Shown: positions 19,201 to 28,230 of the stretch, one piece after another
Layout of the letters: each line of letters begins with the position of its first letter
Numbering within the stretch: position 1 is the first letter of the stretch
Assembly (NCBI GenBank): GCA_040386335.1
Contig: JAZKFT010000063.1
Location: forward strand, 8,894-72,893
Length of the DNA stretch: 64,000 bases
DNA from: JAZKFT01 sp040386335
GTDB taxonomy: Bacteria; Bacteroidota; Bacteroidia; Chitinophagales; Chitinophagaceae
Direction of reading: 5' to 3'
Position numbers and translations under genes: made by a program
The notes under the pieces: generated by a model
The model's database searches: none
What the model was told of the DNA's origin: nothing
What the model saw: the letters and a program-made list of their open reading frames with translations, nothing else

Positions 19201-20216
19201 AACAGCAACAAAAAATATTCACCCGTTTTTACCAGGTTGATGATTCATCTATACGGTCTTATGGAGGCACGGGTATCGGACTGTCGCTGGTGAAAGAACT
19301 GACCGAATTGATGCAGGGCACCGTTGAACTGGAAAGTAAACCCGGCGGGCCTACCCGTTTTATGGTTTCGATACCTGTGAAAAAAGCGGTTACTGCTGAG
19401 GCGTCGCAGACCTTAGATGCCCTTCAACCTAAACCGCAACATACGGCTATCCCTGAACAGGATGCTCCCCTGTTGCTGGTGGTAGAAGACAATGATGAAC
19501 TGCGGTCTTTTTTGGTAGAAACCATGCGCAACCATTACCGGGTCATTGAAGCTGCTGACGGCCTGAAAGCCTGGGATCTTATATTACTGGAACTTCCGGA
19601 TATTGTGATCAGTGACGTCATGATGCCGGGACAGGATGGTTTCGATCTTTGCCGGATCTGCAAGGCGGACAACCGCACTGCTCATATCGGTTTTATGTTA
19701 CTCACTTCAAAAGCCGCCCACGATGCCCGGTTAAAAGGATTGGGAATCGGTGCCGACGATTATATCACCAAACCCTTTAACCTGCAGGAACTGGAATTGC
19801 GTACTGCCAACCTGCTACAGCTACAGCAAAAATTAAGGATCTGGTTGCAGGCTCAGTTGATCAGTACGGCTCCCACCGAACAATTGCCTGAAATTACAGA
19901 TCCATTCCTTGCGCAGCTGTACGGGGAAATGGATGCTAAACTTGGCGATGCCGAATTAGGTATCGATCACCTTTGTAAAACCATGGCGATGAGCCGGAGT
20001 ACCTTAAACCGAAAATTAAAATCACTCCTCGATATTTCTACCAACGACCTGATACGCCAGTATCGTTTGCAAAAAGCATCCCGGCTCCTTTCTACGGGCC
20101 TGGATGTTACCACCGTTGCTTACCAGGTCGGTTTTAGCAGCCTCTCCTATTTCGGCCAGTGTTTTAAAGAACAATACGGAATTCCGCCATCAGCCTACAC
20201 TTCAAGGCAAAATTGA
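16230..20216 (+). CDS. Hybrid two-component system (HTCS) sensor/regulator
   Basis: 1328 residues carrying a full phosphorelay in one chain. Signal peptide; periplasmic two-component-propeller blades (FTVEDGLPQSFISGILQDED onward); Y_Y_Y domain near 750-815; one membrane helix; HisKA with His ~837 in NITHEFRTPL; HATPase with DNGPGIP and GGTGIGLSLVKEL; receiver with Asp ~1129 in VISDVMMPGQDGFD; C-terminal AraC helix-turn-helix (SLSYFGQCFKEQYGIPPSAY). HTCS proteins usually detect oligosaccharides and switch on a polysaccharide locus, but no susC/susD pair is adjacent. No ATG fits the signal peptide: TTG 16230 or GTG 16260 are the only starts. Confidence 0.92.
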   Translation: MSKKAGHLFTVFHVLRSFLLLFSFCTLQIVFAQERLFTNQQHFTVEDGLPQSFISGILQDEDGFIWMATLDGMCRYDGRGFKTVRSNPGDSTGLSANVINNLESFHDNIVTVRYSLSQADDFDLRSFKVRRHNMPARLNAIPGARWQTRRLATNTNNWYFMTGDHKGMGWLDSRTGKVYYANRSNGMLQQDTISAIVESAEGKLYLVSEDGVQVSDNSRRKFSRVVFTTHVKKETPGEIANGFSERFSIVSMPGNRLAVADYDKVILLDIDKKTSKVFTPTRVKIEKKFSMNNGLQADVQGQVYFENGGRIFRITETGDMKLLWENTANPTLRISAFFIDRSNVLWLSVNAQGLLKIDLQSSPFQSYKYRAGFVTDILEHAAEKRGLISKPQTYIEASSSFRHARDTKGNLYFTSNWIGENNIYQLSGQVLRKFPHCPGGMLYTALLTMPDDVVRAFDQLSGTWFCWKTPSSLPDKFSLDDSMKIMEVTDARFIGGYTWLTTDKHGLLQYQDRKRMNRFAGVMTKGIMPQTLTEICPDPVDTNKFWIGSRGGGLVLWDLQKGLQRIYTTDDGLPNNTIYCILPDKAGKIWCSTNKGIFRLDVVTGQITAFEKTDGLPGNEFNRAHKFLFPDGRLAFGGLDGYTIFNPADFDFSKKIEDVPVLLTGLQINNLAQDVNLANSVIKEPFSLLSSVELPYNKNNLRFEFAALLYNQPQKIKYRYQLKGADAGWIENGTSNIASYAALRPGHYTLRMNASDRNGLWSDTIKEIDIIIHPPFWATWWAYLIYAFIALGIVRWYFIFREGRLKTEQHLAFEKREAIRLRETDELKDRFFSNITHEFRTPLTLIITPLEKLEQDPSLSAAAISIVKTAQRNSNQLLQLINEFLDFSKLNDGQLTIKLSTGEPDLFTADCVRSFEAAAKEKNITLLFSATGIEGHYLFDQEKWGKIIFNLLSNALKFTPGGGMVSVFLFSPANDHITLEVRDNGPGIPVEQQQKIFTRFYQVDDSSIRSYGGTGIGLSLVKELTELMQGTVELESKPGGPTRFMVSIPVKKAVTAEASQTLDALQPKPQHTAIPEQDAPLLLVVEDNDELRSFLVETMRNHYRVIEAADGLKAWDLILLELPDIVISDVMMPGQDGFDLCRICKADNRTAHIGFMLLTSKAAHDARLKGLGIGADDYITKPFNLQELELRTANLLQLQQKLRIWLQAQLISTAPTEQLPEITDPFLAQLYGEMDAKLGDAELGIDHLCKTMAMSRSTLNRKLKSLLDISTNDLIRQYRLQKASRLLSTGLDVTTVAYQVGFSSLSYFGQCFKEQYGIPPSAYTSRQN

Positions 20217-20236
20217 CTCAAAATTGAGAACATTTG

Positions 20237-20266
20237 AACCGATCCTTATACCTGCCAGGATCGGTT
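20237..20266 (+). terminator. Stem-loop after the HTCS gene
   Basis: A perfect 10-bp stem, AACCGATCCT with AGGATCGGTT, with a 10-base loop, begins 20 bp after the HTCS stop codon. There is no long T run directly after it, only a TTTTA a few bases on. A transcription terminator or mRNA-end stabiliser is the simplest reading. Confidence 0.5.
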
Positions 20267-20648
20267 GGAGGGTACTTTTATAGTATGCAAAAGGTCTTGA
20301 TTTTTTCAACTTCATAAACACACATAACATGAAACTGCGGCCAAAATTTTCATGAAAGCTATTTTGCTAACCTCTGGCAATAGCCACTGATTTCTTTGCC
20401 AGCCTGCCAATTCTATTACTATTTCCAATATTCTGTATCCTCTGGGAACTTGCCACTGCTTTATTAAAGAAGCAGCGGCATAGGCCCTGCGGAATAGCGC
20501 CTGCCAAAATATAATATTCCATGGGCAGGTTGTGGTAGCAAAACCTTAATGGTGTATGTTTTTCAATTAGCTAAAGATTTCACCATTCTCGTCCAAATGC
20601 CCTTACCCGAATGCGCCACTTTTTTAACGACGTAAAACGTATCCTAAG
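20267..20648. other. Gene-free stretch between the HTCS and FG-GAP genes
   Basis: About 380 bp without a convincing ORF. It presumably holds the promoter of the FG-GAP gene at 20649. A nine-codon ORF (MKLRPKFS and stop) opens at 20330 but nothing supports translation. No repeat or RNA structure was recognised beyond the stem-loop at 20237. Confidence 0.4.
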
Positions 20649-23600
20649 ATGACCCCTGTTTTTACCCGCACTACCATTGCCATCAAAAGGCTGAAAATTT
20701 CCAGCCTCCTTTTTACAACATTATTTTTTGCGGTCAATGCATTTTCAGCACCGGTTATTAGCAGCTTTTCGCCCGCCAGCGGACCGGTAGGTACATCCGT
20801 TGTCATAACCGGTTCAGGCTTCAGTGCAACTGCAGCTCAGAACGTGGTTTTCTTTGGGGCCACAAAAGCCGCAGTAACCGCAGCCTCTGCTAGCAGTATT
20901 ACAGTTACCGTACCCGGGGGTTCTACCTACGAAAAAATTACGGTCACTAACCTTGCCGTGGCTCAAACAGGCTTCTCGGCAAAACCTTTTATTGTAACCC
21001 TAAACGGCAGCGGCCTCTTCAAGCCAAAGCAGGATCTATCTACCGGGTCAATTCCCTATTCCAGCCGCAATACTGATATTGATGGGGATGGTAAGCCCGA
21101 TATTGTTGTTGCCAATCAAAGCGGTAACTCGGTATCCGTTATTCGGAATACTTCAGTTGCAGGTGTAGGAAGTTTTGCGGCAAAACTGGACTTTGCAACC
21201 GCCAGTAGTCCCTATACAGTTGCGGTTGGGGATATAGATGGAGATGGAAAACCCGACCTCGTGGTCGCTTGTTTTTTCAATCAGAAGGTATCGGTATTTC
21301 GCAACACTTCTACACCAGCCTCCATTAGTTTTGACACAAGGGTCGATCTTACCTCAGGGTTCTGCACGTCAGTTGCCATTGCAGATTATGATGGCGATGG
21401 AAAACCAGACCTGGCAGCAGCCTGTCATTCTCCCAACAATGTATTGGTTTTTCGGAATACATCGCCCGCAGCCGGATCGGTGAGTTTTGCAGCCGGGCTT
21501 AGTTTCACTCCGGGAGCAAGCCCACTATGTATTGCATCCGGCGATATCGACGGCGATGGTAAGGTTGACCTGGTCACAGCCAATTCCGATGGCGGAACGA
21601 TATCAGTACTTCGAAACGGTTCCAGCCCGGGATCTATCAATTTTGCACCAAAAACAGATGCAGCCACGGGGACTGATCCACGTTACTGTATCGTCGGCGA
21701 TTTTGACAATGATGGAAAAATGGATATCGCATCAGCCAATTACGGCTCAGGCACGGTTTCCATTCTGCGCAATGTCTCGTCTTCCGGTTCGGTAACTTTT
21801 GGCGTAAAAACAGACCTTACTACACCTTCCAGTCCAAGATGCCTCGATATGGGTGATATTAATGGTGATGGAAAACCTGATATTGCGATTGGCGTCAACG
21901 ACCTCCAGGTAGTTACGTTTAAAAATATTTCGGTTGCAGGAACAATTAACCTCACCGAGCAAATCAACACCGGTACAGGAGGAAATTCCATATCCGTCAC
22001 GATCGGCGATTTAGACGGTGATGCAAAGCCTGATCTCTGTGTTACCAATGCCAATGCCAGCAATATCTCTTTTCTTTCGCAGGCCAGCAAATCGCCGGCA
22101 ATAACCAGTTTTTCACCTCTTAGTGGTATTGTTGGAAGCAGTGTAGTGATCACCGGAACAGCCTTTAATACAACACCATCTCAAAACATCGTGTTTTTTG
22201 GGGCAACAAAAGCGACTGTTACTGCTGCCACCGCGACCAGCTTAACGGTTACCGTGCCGTTCGGTTCCACTTACCAGTTAATTTCTGTTACCAACCTGGC
22301 CACCAGCTTAACTGCCTTTTCGGATAAAGTCTTTAACGTCACATTGGCGGGAGGCACCGCTTTTAATCCAAAGCAAGACTTCGCTGTAGGTTTAAATCCA
22401 CAATCCTTAACCAGTGGCGACCTGGACGGTGATGGGAAACCGGACCTGGCGATGGTGAATGGCAGTGCCTCCCCGGTTACGGTCATTCGAAATACTTCCA
22501 GCGGTGGGGTGGTCAGCTTTGCTCCAAAACAGGACTTTGGCTCAGGAACGCAGGTGAAAACGGTAACGATCGGCGATTTGGATGGCGATGGAAAACCTGA
22601 CCTTGCTGTGTCATCCTGGGGCAGTTCAACCGTGGATATATACCGGAACACTTCTGTACCGGGCAATATTAGCTTCGCTGCACCAGTCGGCTTTTATGCA
22701 TTCAATTTCCCGCAAAGTGTGGACATCGACGATCTTGATGGTGATGGAAAACCAGACCTGGCGGTAGCCTGCGGAATGGACAGGGTGGTCATTTTGCGGA
22801 ACATATCTTCTCCTGGTACCATCTTGTTTGATCCGGAAATTGAAATCTCAACACCCAACTACTCTGAGGCAGTGAGCCTGGCCGACATCGATGGTGATGG
22901 TAAACCCGACCTGGCAGTGACGAATGATGCATCAGGAAACATGTCACTGTTGCGAAATACTTCCTACCCCGGCAATATTCGTTTCGCGACCAGGATCGAT
23001 TTCGTTACTGGTCTGAACCCTGGGAAAGTAGTGGTTGCTGATATCGATGGGGATGGAAAATTCGATGTATCTGTGACAGGAAGAACGAATTACATTGTTT
23101 CCGTTTTTAGAAATACATCCACACCCGGCGTACTTAGCCTGGCACCAAAAGTTGATTTTACCACTCCAAACAACCCAAACTCCCTTAGCATTGGTGATGT
23201 AGACGGAGATGGAAAACCAGACCTGGCCACGGCTAATTATTATTCAGCCTCAGCGTCATTGCTGAAAAACACTTCCAGTCCCGGAACGATCAGTTTTGCC
23301 CCCCGGATCGATTGGGCTACAACAGTTAACCCCGAATCGGTTGTAATTGGTGATATTGATGCCGACGGGAAACCAGATTTGTCGGTGCTTTCCTATGTCG
23401 GTACGTTATCTGTTTTTAAACAGTATGCTGTTATTCCACCACCTACCATAACTGCTATCTCACCAGCAAGCGGTGCTGTTGGAAGCAGTGTCGTTATTTC
23501 CGGAACCAATTTCAATACAACGGCAGTTAACAACATCGTTTTTTTTGGCGCAACAAGAGCAACCGTTACTGCCGCCACTGCCAACAGCTTAACGGTTACT

Positions 23601-25235
23601 GTACCCTTAGGGTCAACCTATCAAGTTATTTCGGCTACCAACCTGGCCAGTAACCTCACCGCTTTTTCGGATAAGATCTTTAATGTCACGCTGGCCGGCG
23701 CCACCAATTTTAATCCTAAACAGGATCTTGATATTGGTCCGCTTCGATTCTCACTTGCCATGGGTGACCTGGATAGTGATGGAAAACCCGACTTTGCGAT
23801 GTTGAACTATAGTGCTACCCCAATCACGGTTATTCGAAATACTTCCACCGCAGGCGTTATTAGCTTTGCCCCCCGGCAGGACTTTGGCTCTGGGACTTCG
23901 CTACAAATGGTAAGGATCGGGGATTTGGACGGCGACGGAAAACCCGACCTGGCAGTGTCAGGTGAGACTAGCCGAACCGTGGACATCTACAGGAACACGT
24001 CTGTTCCCGGCACTATTAGTTTTGCCGGGCCGGTTAGCTTTGGCGTTTCCCTATACCCGAAACAGATAGCCATCGACGATATCGACGGTGATGGAAAGCC
24101 GGACCTGGCGGTAGCGAGCGGGCCGAACAGGGTGGTCGTTTTACGAAACCTGTCAAGTGCCGGCAATATCTTGTTTGATACAAAAATGGAATTTGCAACG
24201 ATTGACTATTCCAGCTCAGTCGGCCTGGGAGATATTGACGGGGATGGAAAACCTGACATGGTGGTAACTAACAATGTAGGCGGAAGTCTGTCGCTGTTTC
24301 GGAATACTTCTATACCTGGTAACATCAGTTTTGCTGCGAGGGTTGATTTACCTACAGGAGCCAGTCCTGGTATGTTGTTGATTGCTGATATTGATGGAGA
24401 TGGAAAATCGGACGTATCAGTATCTATAGGAGGTGCTGATCTTATTTCCGTCTTTAGAAATGTATCCACCCCCGGCACCATCAACATGGCGCCGAAAATT
24501 GATTTCGCCACGCCCGACCAGCCGGCAGGGTTTGACATTGGTGATGTAGACGGTGACGGAAAACCTGACCTGGCAACGACAAACTTTTATGCTACTTCAG
24601 CATCATTGCTAAAAAATACCAGTAGTCCCGGCAACATCAGTTTTGCCACCCGGATCGATTTGGTCGCACCGTTTAATCCAGGATCGGTGGCGATTGGCGA
24701 TATCGACGGAGACGGAAAACCAGATTTAACAGTACTCTCCGTTCGCGATATATTATCAGTGCTTCGTCAAAAGGTTATTGTTCCGCCTCCCACAGGCAAC
24801 CCCTCACAATCGTTTTGTGCATCCATTTCTCCCAAAGTATCTGACCTGGCTGCAACAGGTACCGCTATTAAATGGTATAGTGCAGGCAACGTGTTACTGG
24901 AAGCTGCGACGCCGCTTGCAAATGCAACAACCTATTATGCCAGTCAAACGGTAAATGGTAATGAATCGGAGCAGCGATTGGCGGTTACGGTTACCATCAA
25001 TGCTGCAGGTACGAATATTACCTGGCTGGGTGTCACAAACAATTGGCACAGTACAGCCAACTGGAGTAATGCAACGGTACCAAATACCTGTATGAATGTG
25101 ATCGTTAACAGCGGAGCTGGTATTGTAATGCCGGTGGTAACCGGACTAACTGGCGCATGTAATAAATTAACCCTTAATAACGGAGCCACGATAACGATTG
25201 CTGCAGGTGCGAAACTGCTGATTGTCTCTCAGTAA
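20649..25235 (+). CDS. Giant secreted FG-GAP/VCBS and IPT/TIG repeat protein
   Basis: 1528 residues. A signal region (to about residue 36, NAFSA) is followed by three blocks, each an IPT/TIG Ig-like domain (PVISSFSPASGPVGTSVVIT; repeats near residues 480 and 935) plus a run of FG-GAP/VCBS blades. The blades carry dozens of calcium-loop motifs DGDGKPD and the linker VIRNTS. Blocks two and three are close copies, so the gene grew by internal duplication. The C-terminal ~110 residues (ITWLGVTNNWHSTANWSNAT...) form a separate beta module. It is expected at the cell surface in binding or adhesion. The upstream HTCS may control it, but that is only proximity. Confidence 0.88.
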   Translation: MTPVFTRTTIAIKRLKISSLLFTTLFFAVNAFSAPVISSFSPASGPVGTSVVITGSGFSATAAQNVVFFGATKAAVTAASASSITVTVPGGSTYEKITVTNLAVAQTGFSAKPFIVTLNGSGLFKPKQDLSTGSIPYSSRNTDIDGDGKPDIVVANQSGNSVSVIRNTSVAGVGSFAAKLDFATASSPYTVAVGDIDGDGKPDLVVACFFNQKVSVFRNTSTPASISFDTRVDLTSGFCTSVAIADYDGDGKPDLAAACHSPNNVLVFRNTSPAAGSVSFAAGLSFTPGASPLCIASGDIDGDGKVDLVTANSDGGTISVLRNGSSPGSINFAPKTDAATGTDPRYCIVGDFDNDGKMDIASANYGSGTVSILRNVSSSGSVTFGVKTDLTTPSSPRCLDMGDINGDGKPDIAIGVNDLQVVTFKNISVAGTINLTEQINTGTGGNSISVTIGDLDGDAKPDLCVTNANASNISFLSQASKSPAITSFSPLSGIVGSSVVITGTAFNTTPSQNIVFFGATKATVTAATATSLTVTVPFGSTYQLISVTNLATSLTAFSDKVFNVTLAGGTAFNPKQDFAVGLNPQSLTSGDLDGDGKPDLAMVNGSASPVTVIRNTSSGGVVSFAPKQDFGSGTQVKTVTIGDLDGDGKPDLAVSSWGSSTVDIYRNTSVPGNISFAAPVGFYAFNFPQSVDIDDLDGDGKPDLAVACGMDRVVILRNISSPGTILFDPEIEISTPNYSEAVSLADIDGDGKPDLAVTNDASGNMSLLRNTSYPGNIRFATRIDFVTGLNPGKVVVADIDGDGKFDVSVTGRTNYIVSVFRNTSTPGVLSLAPKVDFTTPNNPNSLSIGDVDGDGKPDLATANYYSASASLLKNTSSPGTISFAPRIDWATTVNPESVVIGDIDADGKPDLSVLSYVGTLSVFKQYAVIPPPTITAISPASGAVGSSVVISGTNFNTTAVNNIVFFGATRATVTAATANSLTVTVPLGSTYQVISATNLASNLTAFSDKIFNVTLAGATNFNPKQDLDIGPLRFSLAMGDLDSDGKPDFAMLNYSATPITVIRNTSTAGVISFAPRQDFGSGTSLQMVRIGDLDGDGKPDLAVSGETSRTVDIYRNTSVPGTISFAGPVSFGVSLYPKQIAIDDIDGDGKPDLAVASGPNRVVVLRNLSSAGNILFDTKMEFATIDYSSSVGLGDIDGDGKPDMVVTNNVGGSLSLFRNTSIPGNISFAARVDLPTGASPGMLLIADIDGDGKSDVSVSIGGADLISVFRNVSTPGTINMAPKIDFATPDQPAGFDIGDVDGDGKPDLATTNFYATSASLLKNTSSPGNISFATRIDLVAPFNPGSVAIGDIDGDGKPDLTVLSVRDILSVLRQKVIVPPPTGNPSQSFCASISPKVSDLAATGTAIKWYSAGNVLLEAATPLANATTYYASQTVNGNESEQRLAVTVTINAAGTNITWLGVTNNWHSTANWSNATVPNTCMNVIVNSGAGIVMPVVTGLTGACNKLTLNNGATITIAAGAKLLIVSQ

Positions 25236-25267
25236 TTAGTTGCAATCGTTTAATTTCTAAATAAATA

Positions 25268-25341
25268 CCCGGTATGATTTTCAACTGTTGGCGTAGTAAT
25301 TTTGGGGATAAAGTCCGCCAGCCGTTGAAAATCATTTCGGG
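25268..25341. terminator. Large stem-loop between convergent genes
   Basis: Arms 25268-25293 and 25316-25341 pair over 26 positions with 4 mismatches around a 22-base loop; the core ATGATTTTCAAC is perfect. It sits between the converging FG-GAP gene (ends 25235) and the SRPBCC gene (ends 25383). A bidirectional terminator is the simplest role. The arm length is unusual for a terminator, so a relic of a mobile palindrome is also possible. Confidence 0.5.
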
Positions 25342-25382
25342 TTACTATCTTACCTTTTTGAGAGGCGTTTTTAGAACGAAAA

Positions 25383-25876
<494 letters not shown>

Positions 25877-25880
<4 letters not shown>

Positions 25881-26197
25881 TTTTTTTGTTTTTTAATGGT
25901 TGATAATACGGTGTCAAGTTGATTGAAGCGGGTTTCCCAAATTTTCCTGAACTGGGCTATCCAATTGTCTATCTCCTGCATTTTGGGGGGATTAAAGTGA
26001 TAATAGATTTCTCTGCCGGAAGGTTCCGGTTTAATCAATTCACAATCCTGTAATACTTTAATATGTTTTGATACTGCCTGCCGGCTCATCTCGAATTTTT
26101 CTGCCATTGCATTGGGCGTTAATGCCTGGATAGCAATTAAGGCTAAAATAGCCCTGCGCGTCGGGTCTGCTATGGCCTGGAATATATCTTGCTTCAT
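25877..26197 (-). CDS. ArsR-family winged-helix repressor
   Basis: From ATG 26197 the protein is 106 residues: MKQDIFQAIADPTRRAILAL, then the recognition helix region MSRQAVSKHIKVLQDCELIK and GREIYYHF. An in-frame ATG at 26248 would put the start inside the tandem operator and adds an implausible leader, so 26197 is chosen. It lacks the metal-binding CxC of true arsenic sensors and is of the SRPBCC-linked subgroup. Autorepression through the operator at 26219-26260 is likely. Confidence 0.88.
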
Positions 26198-26218
26198 TTT
26201 TTTCAATATTTTAATTAC

Positions 26219-26260
26219 GCAACCTTCGGGTTGCAAATATATATGCAACTTTTGGGTTGC
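26219..26260. promoter_or_regulatory. Tandem operator of the ArsR-SRPBCC unit
   Basis: Two 16-bp palindromes of the form GCAACY-N4-GGTTGC lie at 26219-26234 and 26245-26260, with centres 26 bp apart, joined by AAATATATAT. They stand directly upstream of the regulator start (26197). A pair of near-identical palindromes in this place is the expected site for an autoregulating dimeric winged-helix repressor. The AT-rich linker may hold the promoter -7 element. Confidence 0.7.
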
Positions 26261-26600
26261 GCAAATTTATCATCAATTATTTTTACTAAGCTAAATGGTT
26301 GGGAAGGTTATTGTTGGGGCTACAATGAGATCTAACGTACAAGGCTGGTGCTGTGCTGGATGTAATAACGTCCGGACCGGACCTGCCAGGGGTGGGACTA
26401 TTTTTACAATGCCTAACTTCGGTAAAATGCGACCAATGATGGCCGATGGAAAAACTCCTAACATGATACCGAAATCCGATAGTGCAGGCATTGCGGACAA
26501 TGCTGTGCAATATTTTGACACGACGGCGCAAACATATCTCCCGGCCGGTTTGCAGCCAGCCAGCCCTGGATACAGGGCCTTGCAGAAAGCAGTCACGAAT
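26261..26600. other. Leader region upstream of the lyase gene
   Basis: The 340 bp before ATG 26601 stay open in frame with the lyase (in-frame ATG at 26295) but encode a Cys/Met/Gly-rich stretch unlike a protein start. The opposite strand is also open from 26692 to 26291. High GC explains both. No gene is claimed here; it should contain the lyase promoter. Confidence 0.4.
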
Positions 26601-28130
26601 ATGAAAAGATCCGGCCGCGCTATCACCCCGGGCTTAGCTTTGTTTGTCGTGTTATGCATAGGCGGGCAAGCATTTGCACAAAATGGCAACAATCCATCGG
26701 GACAGCCTGAAGCCGGTCAAATACCTCCGCATCCACCGCGGCTGCCTGAAGGTGTTATTCCTGCCTTTCCCGGCGCCTGGGGAGCTGGGATGTTTACCAC
26801 TGGAGGACGTGGAGGCAACACCATTGCAGTTACAAATCTTAATGATAATGGTGACGGGAGCCTGCGTGCTGCGCTGGAAACAAAGGGACCCCGTATCGTG
26901 GTGTTTCGCGTAGCAGGCACGATCAAACTTGCTGCAGATCTTAATATCAATCATCCCGATATAACTATAGCCGGCCAGTCTGCGCCTGGCGATGGAATTT
27001 GTGTTGCAGGAACACTCAATATCAATACACATAATGTTATCATCCGCCATCTGCGTGTACGGCGTGGTGTTCCAACCGGGGGACAGGGAGATGATAATAT
27101 CGGCGGTAACCCACACCATCACATCATCATCGACCATTGTTCTACAAGCTGGGGTATGGACGAAAACATTTCGCTCTACCGGCATATGCGGCCATCATTG
27201 GACGGAAAAACACAGATTAAAGATCCCGCGGAAAATATCACGGTGCAATGGACGATCTCCAGTGAAGCACTGGATGCCAAAGGGCATGCTTTCGGCGGAA
27301 CCTGGGGAGGCAACCCTTCTACATTTCATCATAACCTTTTCGCCAGTAATACTGCCCGAAACCCATCCATCGGGATGTCGGGTCCTTTTGATTTCCGATA
27401 CAATGTCGTTTTCAACTGGCGCCACCGTTCAATAGATGGCGGCGATGAAACCTCCATGGTCAATCTAATCAACAACTATTTCAAACCCGGGCCTGCCACC
27501 AATGACAACATACGCGACGTGTTTGCCCGCATCGAACAGCGTAGTATGTATTCGCCGGGAAGCGCATGGGCGGAAGGTGGCTGGTATACAAAGGCTGCTG
27601 TCCGGCCGGGTAAATGGTATGTGGCCGGCAATATCATGCACGGAAACCAGGAGGTGATCAACAAGAACTGGGCGGGAATGCGTGGCCCTGAGAACCTTGC
27701 CCGTGTGAATACGCCTTTCGAAGGCTGGCCCGTAAGCCCGCACCAAACGGCCGGGGTCGTCTTCGAGGCCGTATTGGCGAAAGCTGGCGCCACCCTACCT
27801 AAACGGGATGCTGTCGATACCCGCGTTACAAATATGGTACGCACAGGAACCCCTGCGACAGCAACAGGTATCATCAAAGATGTATCAGAAGTAGGAGGGT
27901 ACCCAAACCTCAGCTTCAATCCTGGCCAGGTTCCTGCCGACAGCGATGGCGATGGTATGCCAGACGATTGGGAAATTAAAAACAAGCTGAATTCTAAGGA
28001 ATTTAAAGATGCTGCGTTGGATACAGACGGCGACGGATACACAAATATTGAGGAATTTCTTAACGGTACAAATCCACAGGAAAAGATCAATTACCGCAAC
28101 CTGGGCAACAATATCGATTCGATCAGTTAA
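26601..28130 (+). CDS. Secreted pectate-lyase-like parallel beta-helix protein
   Basis: From ATG 26601 (signal peptide to GGQAFAQ) the protein is 509 residues. It opens FPGAWGAGMFTTGGRGGNTI, then DGSLRAALETKGPRIVVFRV, ITIAGQSAPGDGI, HNVIIRHLRVRRG, IIIDHCSTSWGMDENIS and the inner-strand Asn-rich repeats, the usual order in polysaccharide lyase family 1-like right-handed beta helices. The C-terminus has calcium loops DSDGDGMPDDWE and DTDGDGYTNIEEF (thrombospondin/dockerin-like). It probably cleaves pectin or a related uronan. No other pectin genes adjoin it. Confidence 0.88.
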   Translation: MKRSGRAITPGLALFVVLCIGGQAFAQNGNNPSGQPEAGQIPPHPPRLPEGVIPAFPGAWGAGMFTTGGRGGNTIAVTNLNDNGDGSLRAALETKGPRIVVFRVAGTIKLAADLNINHPDITIAGQSAPGDGICVAGTLNINTHNVIIRHLRVRRGVPTGGQGDDNIGGNPHHHIIIDHCSTSWGMDENISLYRHMRPSLDGKTQIKDPAENITVQWTISSEALDAKGHAFGGTWGGNPSTFHHNLFASNTARNPSIGMSGPFDFRYNVVFNWRHRSIDGGDETSMVNLINNYFKPGPATNDNIRDVFARIEQRSMYSPGSAWAEGGWYTKAAVRPGKWYVAGNIMHGNQEVINKNWAGMRGPENLARVNTPFEGWPVSPHQTAGVVFEAVLAKAGATLPKRDAVDTRVTNMVRTGTPATATGIIKDVSEVGGYPNLSFNPGQVPADSDGDGMPDDWEIKNKLNSKEFKDAALDTDGDGYTNIEEFLNGTNPQEKINYRNLGNNIDSIS

Positions 28131-28230
28131 ACATTTCCCGACGAAAAAACCCCGGTGAAAAAACTGACTGGGAATAGTGTAATTAATCCGCGTTAGCACT
28201 AAACCCCATGTTGTTAATTACAGCAATCAT

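Noticed and set aside
26291..26692. 133-codon minus-strand ORF with hydrophobic residues
   Set aside because: It overlaps the signal-peptide region of the lyase on the other strand, and high GC explains the open frame. No motif seen.
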